From positions 1,054,001-1,118,000 of the forward strand of contig NZ_CP016780.1 of NCBI RefSeq assembly GCF_002288325.1: a DNA stretch of 64,000 nucleotides, written 5' to 3'. The position numbers were made by a program, and so were the translations under genes. The notes beneath the pieces are model-generated. The model saw nothing but the letters and a program-made list of their open reading frames with translations, did no database searches and was not told the origin of the DNA. Shown in pieces: positions 21,664 through 32,940 of this stretch (the stretch's first letter is position 1; every line of letters begins with the position of its first letter). Source of the DNA: Candidatus Planktophila lacus (GTDB lineage: Bacteria > Actinomycetota > Actinomycetes > Nanopelagicales > Nanopelagicaceae).

Positions 21664-22389
21664 ATGGAGCCGCTACCAAATTCAGAGATAAAGCGCGTAC
21701 TTGTCATCAACGCACATCCCGATGACTCTGATTTTGGCGCATCCGGAACTATCGCCCAATGGGTCAAGGCGGGCATTGAAGTCGCCTATGTCTTCTGTAC
21801 TAATGGCGATCAAGGCGGCGAAGAATCGGGCTTCACCAAAGAAGAGATGCCAGCGATCCGCCAGCGCGAACAACGCGCAGCAGGTGCCGCAATCGGCGTC
21901 ACCGACATTACATTTTTAAATTATGTTGACGGACATCTCGAACCAACACTTGGACTTCGCAAAGATATCGTCCGCCAAATTCGCATCAGCAAACCAGATC
22001 GCATGGTCTGCCAATCACCAGAGCGCAATTGGGATCGGATCGGCGCTAGCCACCCAGATCATTTAGCTGCAGGTGAGGCGGCGATCCAAGCGGTTTACCC
22101 AGATGCGCGAAATCCTTTTGCATTCACCGATTTATTAGATAACGAGGGCTTGCAACCACATCGCGTTAAAGAAGTTTGGATGATGGGCTTTGCAAACCCT
22201 GATCACTGGGTTGATATCACCGATACCTTTGATATGAAGATGAAGGCGTTAAACGCACATGCATCACAGACTGCGCACAATAAGGAACTTGAAAATATGG
22301 TGCGCGAGTGGGGTCAACGTAACGCTGGTATGGGCGGATTGCCTGAAGGTCGTATCGCTGAAGCTTTTAAGATTATCAATACCAATTAA
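21664..22389 (+). CDS. PIG-L/LmbE family deacetylase
   Basis: A 241-residue metal-dependent deacetylase starting MEPLPNSEIKRVLVINAHPDD. The zinc motif AHPDDSDFGASGT lies near residue 17, and SHPDHLAAGEA supplies the second histidine group. Family members remove acetyl groups from N-acetylglucosamine-type substrates; in Actinomycetota some (MshB, Mca) act in mycothiol metabolism, but the motifs here do not decide. The ATG at 21664 is 28 bases from the divergent helicase start, so both messages probably have very short leaders. A further in-frame ATG ten codons upstream overlaps the helicase start and is less likely. Confidence 0.88.
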   Translation: MEPLPNSEIKRVLVINAHPDDSDFGASGTIAQWVKAGIEVAYVFCTNGDQGGEESGFTKEEMPAIRQREQRAAGAAIGVTDITFLNYVDGHLEPTLGLRKDIVRQIRISKPDRMVCQSPERNWDRIGASHPDHLAAGEAAIQAVYPDARNPFAFTDLLDNEGLQPHRVKEVWMMGFANPDHWVDITDTFDMKMKALNAHASQTAHNKELENMVREWGQRNAGMGGLPEGRIAEAFKIINTN

Positions 22390-22402
22390 TAAATCTAAAA
22401 AA

Positions 22403-23080
22403 TTATCGAACAGTCACCGATTTAATCTCGATCGGCTGTACCGGAATTCCATCGCCTGCGTAGTAAGCGTTTCCGGTTGATTGATCAACTTGGTACGCGC
22501 CAACTTTTTCAATGCGAAGCAGTAGCGGCAAACCCGTCTTGATCTTGCCCCAGATTGTGTAGCTCGGTGGAAGTGTTGTGTCCTTATAGACCAAGAAGAA
22601 CTGGCTGCCGTTGGTATTTGGGCCAGAGTTAGCCATAGCTACTGTTCCTGCGGGATAGGTAAGAATCTTCTTAGTTGGAAGGTTCTCGTCTTTATAGCCT
22701 TTCCAAGAACCAGGTGAACCATTTCCTTGCGCTGAAGGATCTCCGCATTGCAGAACATAAATGCCTTCAGTAGTTAGGCGGTGGCAGAAAGAGCCATCAA
22801 AATATTTAGAACGAGCAAGCGTTGCTAAGTTGGTAACGGTTTGTGGCGCTGCTGGATCAAGCGCGATAGTAATAACACCACAATTTGTAGTAATCGTCAT
22901 CGTCTTTGCAAGTTTCTTGTCAACGCTAGTTGGTTGCTTAAGCGTTGCTGGCACATGCGCCTTTGACGTTGGCTTGGCGCAACCCTTAACTGAAGTTGGG
23001 CGTTCAGCGGCAGGCGCAGCTGTTGGAGTTAATGAAGCAACAGCGATTGCCAGGGCACAGAGCGCAGAAATTCTTTTCAT
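22403..23080 (-). CDS. secreted cyclophilin-type peptidyl-prolyl isomerase
   Basis: About 225 residues from the ATG at 23080 (MKRISALCALAIAVASL), which gives a proper signal peptide ending near APAAE. An earlier in-frame ATG at 23104 adds eight residues and is less likely. The cyclophilin domain spans about residues 60-220, with FCHRLTTEGIYVLQCGDP, GTVAMANSGPNTNGSQFFLVY and the usual final strands. The arginine of the FHR motif is kept. It would fold exported proteins outside the membrane. It converges on the PIG-L gene with only 13 bases between and no visible terminator. Confidence 0.92.
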   Translation of the reverse strand: MKRISALCALAIAVASLTPTAAPAAERPTSVKGCAKPTSKAHVPATLKQPTSVDKKLAKTMTITTNCGVITIALDPAAPQTVTNLATLARSKYFDGSFCHRLTTEGIYVLQCGDPSAQGNGSPGSWKGYKDENLPTKKILTYPAGTVAMANSGPNTNGSQFFLVYKDTTLPPSYTIWGKIKTGLPLLLRIEKVGAYQVDQSTGNAYYAGDGIPVQPIEIKSVTVR

Positions 23081-23124
23081 AGTCGGGTTCCTATTCCCAT
23101 TCATTCTCTTTGCGAGTGTTCATT

Positions 23125-24678
23125 TCATTCCCACTCGATCGTTCCAGGCGGCTTACTCGTAACATCCAATACAACTCTGTTTACTTCGCGAACCTCATTG
23201 GTAATTCTCGTAGAAATTTTCTCTAGAGTTTCGTAAGGCACGCGCGACCAGTCTGCGGTCATTGCATCTTCACTTGATACCGGACGTAAAACTATTGGGT
23301 GGCCATAAGTACGGCCATCGCCTTGCACACCAACGCTTCGTACATCAGCCAAAAGAACTACTGGGCATTGCCAGATCTGACGATCAAGTCCTGCCGCCTT
23401 TAACTCTTCGCGCGCAATTAAATCTGCATGGCGCAGAATTTCCAGGCGATCTTGCGTTACTTCACCGATGATGCGAATACCGAGCCCTGGACCTGGGAAT
23501 GGTTGGCGCCAAACGATTTCTTCAGGAAGGCCGAGCTCTAAACCAACTTGGCGAACTTCATCTTTAAATAAAGTGCGAAGTGGTTCGACAAGAGTGAACT
23601 TCAAATCATCTGGAAGACCACCAACATTGTGGTGTGACTTAATGTTTGCAGTACCTGTACCGCCGCCTGATTCAACGACATCTGGGTAAAGGGTGCCCTG
23701 TACTAAGAATTCAACATCTCCCCCGGCTGCGATATCTCGCGCTGCCTTTTCGAAGGAACGAATAAATTCACGGCCAATAATCTTGCGCTTAGTTTCCGGA
23801 TCGGTGACTCCAGCAAGGGCACTTAAAAATTGATCAACTGCGTCGACAACTACTAGATCAATACCGGTGGCTGCTACAAAGTCACGCTGTACTTGTTCGG
23901 ATTCGCCGCTGCGCAGCAAACCGTGGTCTACGAATACACAAGTTAGCTGAGCACCTACTGCGCGCTGCACGATTGCGGCAGCAACTGCTGAATCAACGCC
24001 ACCTGAAAGTCCGCAGATAACGCGCTTGCTGCCAATTAGCGTCTTCGCTTTAGCAACTTCATTCTCGGCAATGTTTCCGGTTGTCCAGTTCGGTGTGCAA
24101 CCGGCGATGTTGATCAACCAGTTTTTTAGGATTGCTTGGCCGTGTTCAGAATGTAGAACTTCGGGGTGGAACTGAACGCCGGCAATCTTTCCGCTGGCAT
24201 CTTCGAAAGCGGCAATAGGAGTATCTGCTGTTAATGCACAGATAGTAAAACCTGCAGGTGCTTGAGTCACCGCATCGCCGTGCGACATCCAAACTCTCTG
24301 TGACGCAGGTAGCGTTGCAAAGATCTTAGAGCTTACTTCCGCTTTAATTTCAGTGCGGCCGAATTCTGATTTACCTGTCTGGCTTACAACGCCACCAAGA
24401 GCTGCGGCCATTGCTTGGAAGCCGTAACAAATTCCAAATACTGGAATACCGAGTTTTAGAATTTCAGCATCAAACTTTGGTGCGCGATCTGCATAAACAC
24501 TTGAAGGCCCGCCCGATAGAACAATTGCTGATGGCGCCTTGGCCGAAACTTCTGCAGCGGTGATATGTGATGGAACGATCTCAGAAAAGACATTTGCTTC
24601 GCGAACGCGGCGTGCGATCAACTGCGCATATTGCGCACCAAAATCAACGACCAGTACGCCGTTCTGCGAATTACTCAT
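23125..24678 (-). CDS. guaA: GMP synthase (glutamine-hydrolysing)
   Basis: A 517-residue enzyme. The N-terminal class I amidotransferase has the nucleophile in [10 protein letters not shown] and the His-Glu pair in GVQFHPEV; the ATP pyrophosphatase has [12 protein letters not shown]; the C-terminal dimerisation domain ends with KPPGTIEWE. It converts XMP to GMP. The gene follows guaB3 without a gap, so the three gua genes read as one operon. Confidence 0.97.
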   Translation of the reverse strand: MSNSQNGVLVVDFGAQYAQLIARRVREANVFSEIVPSHITAAEVSAKAPSAIVLSGGPSSVYADRAPKFDAEILKLGIPVFGICYGFQAMAAALGGVVSQTGKSEFGRTEIKAEVSSKIFATLPASQRVWMSHGDAVTQAPAGFTICALTADTPIAAFEDASGKIAGVQFHPEVLHSEHGQAILKNWLINIAGCTPNWTTGNIAENEVAKAKTLIGSKRVICGLSGGVDSAVAAAIVQRAVGAQLTCVFVDHGLLRSGESEQVQRDFVAATGIDLVVVDAVDQFLSALAGVTDPETKRKIIGREFIRSFEKAARDIAAGGDVEFLVQGTLYPDVVESGGGTGTANIKSHHNVGGLPDDLKFTLVEPLRTLFKDEVRQVGLELGLPEEIVWRQPFPGPGLGIRIIGEVTQDRLEILRHADLIAREELKAAGLDRQIWQCPVVLLADVRSVGVQGDGRTYGHPIVLRPVSSEDAMTADWSRVPYETLEKISTRITNEVREVNRVVLDVTSKPPGTIEWE

Positions 24679-25788
24679 TTACGCCCCGTGAATGATTACT
24701 TCTACGCGCTGGAATGACTTAACATCTGAATAACCAGAGGTTGCCATTGCGCGGCGAAGTGCGCCAAATAGGTTCATTGAGCCATCAGATGTATGTGATG
24801 GTCCGTTAAGAATTTCTTCAAGTGTGCCAACGGTGCCAACATTTACGCGCTCACCGCGTGGAAGTTCTTGGTGATGTGCTTCAGATCCCCAGTGCCAGCC
24901 AAGTCCTGGCGCCTGTGTTGCCTTTGCAAGTGGAGAGCCCATCATTACCGCATCTGCGCCAACGGCAATTGCCTTTGCGATATCACCAGAGCGACCAACT
25001 GAACCGTCTGCAATAACGTGAACATATCGTCCACCTGATTCATCTAAGTATTCACGGCGCGCTGCAGCTACTTCAGCAACAGCAGATGCCATTGGAACTT
25101 CGATACCTAAAACTTTGCGAGTTGTGTGTGCAGCGCCGCCACCGAAACCAACTAGAACACCAGCTGCTCCTGCGCGCATCAAGTGCAGCGCACCTGTTGC
25201 AGTAGCGACTCCACCAACAATTACTGGCACATCTAGTTCGTAGATGAATTTCTTGAGGTTAAGCGATGAATCATCATGTCCAACATGTTCTGCAGAAACT
25301 GTTGTTCCACGAATTACGAATATATCTACGCCAGCATCGATAACTGCCTTGTGAAGTTCAGCAGTGCGCTGTGGTGAAAGTGATGCCGCAACTGTGACAC
25401 CAGAATCTCGAATTGTTTTGATGCGCTCTTTGATTAACTCTGGGCGAATCGGTGCGCTGTAAATTTCTTGCATACGTCGAGTTGCATGCTTATCTGGCAT
25501 CGATGCGATTTCACCGAGCGGAATGCGGGGATCGTCATAACGAGTCCAAAGACCTTCTAGGTTCAGAACTCCGAGTCCACCAAGTCTTCCAATTTCAATT
25601 GCAGTTTCAGGAGAAACAACAGAGTCCATTGGCGCGGCCATCATTGGAATTTCAAATTTATAAGCATCGATCTGCCACGCAGTTGAAACATCTTCTGGGT
25701 TTCGAGTACGACGGCTTGGAACGATGGCGATATCGTCAAATGAGTAAGCCTGGCGGGCGCGTTTTCCTGGTGCGATCTCGATATCCAT
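24679..25788 (-). CDS. guaB3: GuaB3, IMP dehydrogenase-related protein
   Basis: A 369-residue IMPDH/GMPR-fold protein of the GuaB3 group that accompanies guaB in Actinomycetota. The barrel features AAPMDSVVSPETA and HVIADGSVGRSGDIAKAIAVGADAVMMGSPLA are clear. The loop that in IMPDH carries the catalytic cysteine reads GFGGGAAHTTR, with no cysteine, so ordinary IMPDH chemistry is doubtful. It lies 11 bases after guaB and directly before guaA. The role of the actinobacterial member is not settled. Confidence 0.9.
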   Translation of the reverse strand: MDIEIAPGKRARQAYSFDDIAIVPSRRTRNPEDVSTAWQIDAYKFEIPMMAAPMDSVVSPETAIEIGRLGGLGVLNLEGLWTRYDDPRIPLGEIASMPDKHATRRMQEIYSAPIRPELIKERIKTIRDSGVTVAASLSPQRTAELHKAVIDAGVDIFVIRGTTVSAEHVGHDDSSLNLKKFIYELDVPVIVGGVATATGALHLMRAGAAGVLVGFGGGAAHTTRKVLGIEVPMASAVAEVAAARREYLDESGGRYVHVIADGSVGRSGDIAKAIAVGADAVMMGSPLAKATQAPGLGWHWGSEAHHQELPRGERVNVGTVGTLEEILNGPSHTSDGSMNLFGALRRAMATSGYSDVKSFQRVEVIIHGA

Positions 25789-25799
25789 AGCGGCCTTCC

Positions 25800-26942
<1,143 letters not shown>

Positions 26943-26959
26943 CTAGTCTAACTTGAGTT

Positions 26960-27835
26960 TTAGGCTCCTAAAGCCTGCTTAATCTGCGCGCAGGCTAGAG
27001 ATAAATCATCAGCAAATGCCACATCGCCGCATTGATCGCGATCCCATCCCGGACCGCCCAAGATAAAGCGGGGCGCTGGGCGGATTGCAGGGATATCACG
27101 GAAGAATTTTGGGTCACCATTTTTTGATAGTTGTGCCCAAAGGAAAACAGCAGGTGGGGCGCTGCGGGTGACAACATTTGATAACGCCTCTAGCGGGGTG
27201 CGTGCACCTAAGAAATGGCAATCAACTTTCGCTTCAGCAAGGGCGGCATGAAGTGCATGCAACGCTAAGCAGTGAAGTTCTTCACCTACGGATGCCAATA
27301 AAACTGGACGAGAATTTAGCGGCGTCTTTAGCTGCTTTGATCGTTCGCGCAGAATTGCAGTAATGGTTTCAGAGAGTAAATGTTCGACTTCAATTCCGGT
27401 GCCTGTTTCTTGCCAGGCATCTCCTACTATTACTAATACGGGAACAATGACTTCCTGCCAACTATCAATAACCCCATATTTTTCAATATCTTTACGCAAG
27501 ATACTTTCTACAAAATTTCGATCGAGTGAATTGGCTGCTTTGACAATTGCAGCGACAACATCTTCGCGAACTTCAAAAGTCTTTAAAATCTTTTCTACCT
27601 TTACTTCGCCTTTATGGGCCAGCGCTTGTTCTGCAGCATCTGCCGGGGCAACGCCAGCAGAGATCAATCGACGCATCAGAGTTAACTTGGCGAGATCACT
27701 GGCGCAATATCTGCGGTGTTCGCCGGCTTCGTGGCTGGAAGGTCCCAGGCCATAACGGCGAGCCCAGGTCCGCAGAGTTGCTGGGGCTACGCCGATTTGG
27801 CGGGCAACGGCTGCAACCGTCAGGAGCTCTTCCAT
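26960..27835 (-). CDS. MerR-type regulator with B12-binding photoreceptor signature (CarH/LitR-like)
   Basis: 291 residues from the ATG at 27835 (MEELLTVAAVARQIG); a start 17 codons upstream at 27886 is possible. The N-terminal winged helix (1-70) has APATLRTWARRYGLGPS and GEHRRY, typical of MerR DNA binding. The middle is a four-helix cap with W141-x9-E151-H152, the signature of coenzyme-B12 light sensors, and the following Rossmann-like domain carries H188 in GEELHCLALHAL, where CarH has its cobalt-binding histidine. Such proteins repress in the dark and release DNA when light breaks the cobalt-carbon bond. Target genes are not shown; it lies 44 bases upstream of guaB and divergent from whiB. 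Confidence 0.85.
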   Translation of the reverse strand: MEELLTVAAVARQIGVAPATLRTWARRYGLGPSSHEAGEHRRYCASDLAKLTLMRRLISAGVAPADAAEQALAHKGEVKVEKILKTFEVREDVVAAIVKAANSLDRNFVESILRKDIEKYGVIDSWQEVIVPVLVIVGDAWQETGTGIEVEHLLSETITAILRERSKQLKTPLNSRPVLLASVGEELHCLALHALHAALAEAKVDCHFLGARTPLEALSNVVTRSAPPAVFLWAQLSKNGDPKFFRDIPAIRPAPRFILGGPGWDRDQCGDVAFADDLSLACAQIKQALGA

Positions 27836-27924
27836 GCGCCTATGGTGGCGTGAACTGGCCCACCTCACCACTTGAAACACGCTCACACCGTGACGAAACG
27901 AACAACTTTTGACCCGATAGGTAC

Positions 27925-27953
27925 TTGAACAACCTATGGCGCGGTTGTATGGT
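27925..27953 (+). promoter_or_regulatory. predicted promoter of whiB
   Basis: TTGAAC (27925-27930) and TATGGT (27948-27953) are exactly 17 bases apart. Transcription would start near 27960, leaving a 24-base leader that contains the Shine-Dalgarno AAGGAG (27972-27977). The divergent MerR-type gene begins at 27835, so its protein could bind in this 148-base gap. Confidence 0.55.
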
Positions 27954-27983
27954 TGGGCTAATCAACAAGGCAAGGAGAAAAAC

Positions 27984-28283
27984 ATGGCTGAACTAACACG
28001 TCTTCCGCTTCCAATCGCAGATCATTGGGAATGGCAGTACGAAGGCGCCTGTCGCGAACTTCCTGCTGAGATGTTCTTTCATCCAGATGGGGAACGCGGC
28101 CCACGTCGTCGCAATCGCGAGAACGCGGCGAAGGCTGTCTGCGCAACATGCCCAGTAATCCAGGCCTGCCGCGCACATGCGCTAGCAGTGCAAGAGCCAT
28201 ACGGAATCTGGGGCGGTTTATCTGAAGATGATCGCGCAGTATTGCTTGGCAAAGAAAAGCCAACTATTTACGAAGCATCATAA
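27984..28283 (+). CDS. WhiB-family iron-sulfur transcription factor (WhiB3/WhiD-like by position)
   Basis: A 99-residue WhiB protein starting MAELTRLPLP; the ATG at 27984 has AAGGAG seven bases upstream, so the in-frame ATG at 27936 is rejected. Four cysteines in the usual order (GAC, then VCATCPVIQAC) would hold a [4Fe-4S] cluster, followed by the turn GIWGGLSEDDR and a basic tail. These proteins respond to redox or NO and act with the principal sigma factor. Placement beside groEL and near guaB is where Mycobacterium carries whiB3 and Streptomyces whiD; orthology is inferred from that. Confidence 0.93.
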   Translation: MAELTRLPLPIADHWEWQYEGACRELPAEMFFHPDGERGPRRRNRENAAKAVCATCPVIQACRAHALAVQEPYGIWGGLSEDDRAVLLGKEKPTIYEAS

Positions 28284-28294
28284 GAAATTAAAGA

Positions 28295-28329
28295 AAAATC
28301 CCCCGCACTCAGTGAGTGCGGGGGATTTT
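28295..28329. terminator. bidirectional terminator between whiB and groEL
   Basis: A perfect 16-bp stem (28295-28310 with 28314-28329) around the loop AGT, with a CCCCCGC/GCGGGGG core and AAAA/TTTT ends. It serves whiB on the plus strand and groEL on the minus strand. Confidence 0.93.
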
Positions 28330-28351
28330 CTATTTACAAATTAGTGGCTAC

Positions 28352-30285
<1,934 letters not shown>

Positions 30286-30347
30286 GGTGGTGCTCCTTTT
30301 ATCTAGTTGTTACGTATAAAACTTCCTCTTTGGGAAGCCTGCGCGAA

Positions 30348-30374
30348 TTAGCAGACTCGACCCTTGAGTGCTAA
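30348..30374. promoter_or_regulatory. CIRCE operator (HrcA binding site)
   Basis: TTAGCAGAC (30348-30356), nine spacer bases, then GAGTGCTAA (30366-30374). The right half matches the CIRCE consensus exactly and the left half at seven of nine positions. It lies at the predicted transcription start of groES-groEL, the normal place for HrcA repression. HrcA itself is not in the window. Confidence 0.88.
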
Positions 30375-30379
30375 CGCTA

Positions 30380-30409
30380 AGCCTAGGGGGCGTTATTCCC
30401 AGCGGCAAA
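30380..30409 (-). promoter_or_regulatory. predicted groESL promoter
   Basis: On the minus strand TTTGCC (30404-30409) and TAGGCT (30380-30385) are separated by 18 bases. The start point would fall at the edge of the CIRCE element, as in other CIRCE-controlled operons. The -35 touches the tsaD stop codon. Confidence 0.5.
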
Positions 30410-31441
30410 TTAAAGACTTACGCGCTCAACTGGCAGCGCAGAGTCAGCATCGAAGGCTTGTGGGCCAGGGGCTCGGCCAGCGGCGACCATCAGCGAGCCT
30501 AGGGCCGCGACCATCGCCCCGTTATCGGTGCAAAGGGCTGGGCTTGGAATCCGTAGGCGAACCCCAGCCTGGGCACAGCGCTCTTCGGCGACTGCGCGAA
30601 GACGTGAGTTAGCGGCGACTCCGCCTGCAATAACAAGTGAATCGATTCCGCTGGCTTTGCATGCAGCAAGTGATTTCTGCAGAAGTACATCGACGATTGA
30701 TTCTTGGAAAGAAGCGGCAACGTCGGCTTTTGCATAATCCGGTGTGCTTTCTAAGTAACGAGCTACCGCCGTCTTTAAACCAGAGAATGAGAAATCATAA
30801 GGACGAGTTGCCCAGTCGTTGCTCGTTGTTAAACCACGCGGGAAGTCGATGGCAGTTGGTGAACCAGATTGTGCTGTGCGATCGATTGCGGGGCCGCCCG
30901 GAAAACCAAGTCCCATAACGCGGGCAATTTTATCGAAGGCTTCACCGGCGGCATCATCCATAGTCGCACCGAGTTTAGTAATCGATGAAGTTATGTCATC
31001 GACTTGCAAAAGCGATGAGTGGCCACCACTTACCAAAAGTGCGATCGTTGGATTAGTTGGCTGATCGTGAGTTAGAAAATCAACGCTGACGTGCGCCGCT
31101 AAATGGTTTACGCCATATAAAGGTTTACCAAGTCCAAGTGCTAAACCACTTGCCGATGCAACACCGACAAGAAGTGCGCCAACTAAACCAGGGCCTGCAG
31201 TGACTGCAACTGCATCAACATCTTTCAATGAAATCTTCGAATCTTTAACGGCCTTTTCAATGCTGGGCAGCATCGCCTCTAAATGTGCACGGCTCGCGAT
31301 TTCAGGTACAACTCCCCCGAAGCGCGCATGCTCATCAACGCTAGAAGCAATTACATTGGCAAGCAGCGTGCGTCCGCGGACAATGCCGATTGCCGTTTCA
31401 TCACAGGAAGTCTCAATGCCCAGGACTATTGGCTCGCTCAT
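30410..31441 (-). CDS. tsaD: tRNA N6-adenosine threonylcarbamoyltransferase TsaD
   Basis: A 343-residue Kae1/Qri7/TsaD-family protein: [15 protein letters not shown], the metal-binding [14 protein letters not shown], and FPGGPAIDR with [13 protein letters not shown]. It transfers the threonylcarbamoyl group to A37 of ANN-decoding tRNAs, with TsaB and TsaE encoded in the same operon. Its start overlaps rimI by four bases. Confidence 0.97.
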   Translation of the reverse strand: MSEPIVLGIETSCDETAIGIVRGRTLLANVIASSVDEHARFGGVVPEIASRAHLEAMLPSIEKAVKDSKISLKDVDAVAVTAGPGLVGALLVGVASASGLALGLGKPLYGVNHLAAHVSVDFLTHDQPTNPTIALLVSGGHSSLLQVDDITSSITKLGATMDDAAGEAFDKIARVMGLGFPGGPAIDRTAQSGSPTAIDFPRGLTTSNDWATRPYDFSFSGLKTAVARYLESTPDYAKADVAASFQESIVDVLLQKSLAACKASGIDSLVIAGGVAANSRLRAVAEERCAQAGVRLRIPSPALCTDNGAMVAALGSLMVAAGRAPGPQAFDADSALPVERVSL

Positions 31442-31896
31442 GCGCCAAACTCCTTACGCATCACAAATGCATCTAAGCCTTGGCCGTAATAATTTTTACG
31501 TGTGGCAATAGTTTGATAACCCAACTTTTCATACAAGGCGATGGCGCTTGAGTTCTCGGTTCCGACTTCTAGCATCATCGCCAAGGCTTGCTTCTCTTTA
31601 GACCATTTTTCGAGTTCGCCCATGAAGTGCGTGGCAATGCCTTTTCGCGCATATTCAGGCAGTACTGCCACCGTTAAAACATCGGCTTCAACGCCTGGGG
31701 CTACGACTAATACTGCGGCATAGCCAATGATCTGATCTTCCGCGTTTGTGGCAACTAAGAAGTGGCGAATTGTTGGAACGCCTTGGAAGGCTTCCTTAAA
31801 TTGTCCGGTTGTCCATGGTGAATCGGCGAAAAGAACTCGCTCCATTGAAACTAGAACCGGAAGATCGAGTTGAATCGCGGCGCGGTAGCTAATCAT
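31438..31896 (-). CDS. rimI: GNAT N-acetyltransferase, RimI type
   Basis: A 152-residue GNAT protein with the acetyl-CoA loop in [14 protein letters not shown] and the segment [15 protein letters not shown]. Position between tsaB and tsaD is the standard place for RimI, which acetylates the N terminus of ribosomal protein S18. Overlaps both neighbours by four bases. Confidence 0.88.
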   Translation of the reverse strand: MISYRAAIQLDLPVLVSMERVLFADSPWTTGQFKEAFQGVPTIRHFLVATNAEDQIIGYAAVLVVAPGVEADVLTVAVLPEYARKGIATHFMGELEKWSKEKQALAMMLEVGTENSSAIALYEKLGYQTIATRKNYYGQGLDAFVMRKEFGA

Positions 31897-32426
31897 TTAC
31901 GCTCCGCGGTTGGTACTGCATCTGGACGTCGCAAGTACATTGGTTCTGAAATATCCTGTGACTTACTGAGCGCCACCAACTTCTTTAGATCTGGATACTG
32001 ATCGATAATGAAGTCACTTACTTCGGCAGGTTTACTAACTTCAGGGCCAGCAACTCGCTTTCCATCTTTATAACTAGCCCAGTAAATCTCCTTGCGGCGC
32101 GCATCGATAGCAACCGTGTATTCACTCTTATCTATTGCAATTGCATCCAATGAGCAAACACCCATAACGGGAATATCACGTGCCATGGCAAATGTGTGAG
32201 CAAATGTTATGCCAACTCTTAAACCAGTAAATGGCCCTGGCCCCATACCGACAACTACTTGATCTGGCTTTGAGCAAACCGCTAAAGCTTTGACAACGAG
32301 TTCAGTAATCGCAAAACCATGTTCGGTGGCTCCTTCATGAAAGCTTTCAAATAGGACTTTATCGCCGTCGAGAATTCCGACAATTGTTCGTGAAGTTGCC
32401 GTATCAATTGCCAATGAAATTGTCAT
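31893..32426 (-). CDS. tsaB: tRNA threonylcarbamoyladenosine synthesis protein TsaB
   Basis: 177 residues from the ATG at 32426 (MTISLAIDTATSRTIVG); this start overlaps the tsaE stop as ATGA, and an ATG six codons further upstream is rejected. The ASKHA-fold opening and GPGPFTGLRVGI are typical. It is short for the family because the C-terminal subdomain is compact. It forms the dimer with TsaD that makes t6A on tRNA. Confidence 0.92.
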   Translation of the reverse strand: MTISLAIDTATSRTIVGILDGDKVLFESFHEGATEHGFAITELVVKALAVCSKPDQVVVGMGPGPFTGLRVGITFAHTFAMARDIPVMGVCSLDAIAIDKSEYTVAIDARRKEIYWASYKDGKRVAGPEVSKPAEVSDFIIDQYPDLKKLVALSKSQDISEPMYLRRPDAVPTAERK

Positions 32427-32860
32427 AGTTTGAAGCCCGCCCAACGAGGGCCAACCGCACGAATCGTGACTTCACGTTCCTCATCGGTGCGATCAATTTC
32501 AATCTCTAAGCGATCATCTGAAAGGCGAGCAGATTCGGCGCCACCCCATTCGATAACCGTGACTGCACTTTCGCGCGGCGTATCAAGATCGAGATCATCT
32601 AAGTAAAGAGCTGCATTGCCACTTTCAAGTAAGCGATAGGCATCGACATGAATTAACGAGAGCGCACCCTTATGAATGCGAGAGATAACAAAGGTTGGCG
32701 AAGTAACTTCGTTAAAGCCCAACGCTGATCCAATTCCTTGTACAAGAACCGTTTTACCTGCACCGAGCGGGCCATTTAGAAGAATCAAATCACCGGCGCG
32801 CAATTGAGAACCAAGTTGTTGGCCCAGGCCGAACATCTCTTGCGCCGTAGAAATCTTCAC
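32423..32860 (-). CDS. tsaE: tRNA threonylcarbamoyladenosine synthesis ATPase TsaE
   Basis: A 145-residue P-loop protein: GPLGAGKTVLVQGIG (Walker A), the conserved SPTFVI, and VIEWGG near residue 104. It drives turnover of the TsaB-TsaD complex. First gene of the tsaE-tsaB-rimI-tsaD run; a terminator-like hairpin lies just upstream, at the end of the hydrolase gene. Confidence 0.95.
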   Translation of the reverse strand: MKISTAQEMFGLGQQLGSQLRAGDLILLNGPLGAGKTVLVQGIGSALGFNEVTSPTFVISRIHKGALSLIHVDAYRLLESGNAALYLDDLDLDTPRESAVTVIEWGGAESARLSDDRLEIEIDRTDEEREVTIRAVGPRWAGFKL

Positions 32861-32896
32861 TCACGAAGGATAGTTGGTAATAAAAAGTAGAGAATG

Positions 32897-32930
32897 CGAA
32901 AGGGCCCCGAGTTTCCTCAGGGCCCTTTCG
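32897..32930 (-). terminator. terminator after the secreted hydrolase gene
   Basis: CGAAAGGGCCC (32897-32907) pairs perfectly with GGGCCCTTTCG (32920-32930), with an extra GAG/CTC pairing in the loop. It begins 10 bases past the hydrolase stop codon. On the minus strand a U-rich tract appears only about ten bases later, so strength is uncertain. Confidence 0.7.
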
Positions 32931-32940
32931 TACTTCAGAT

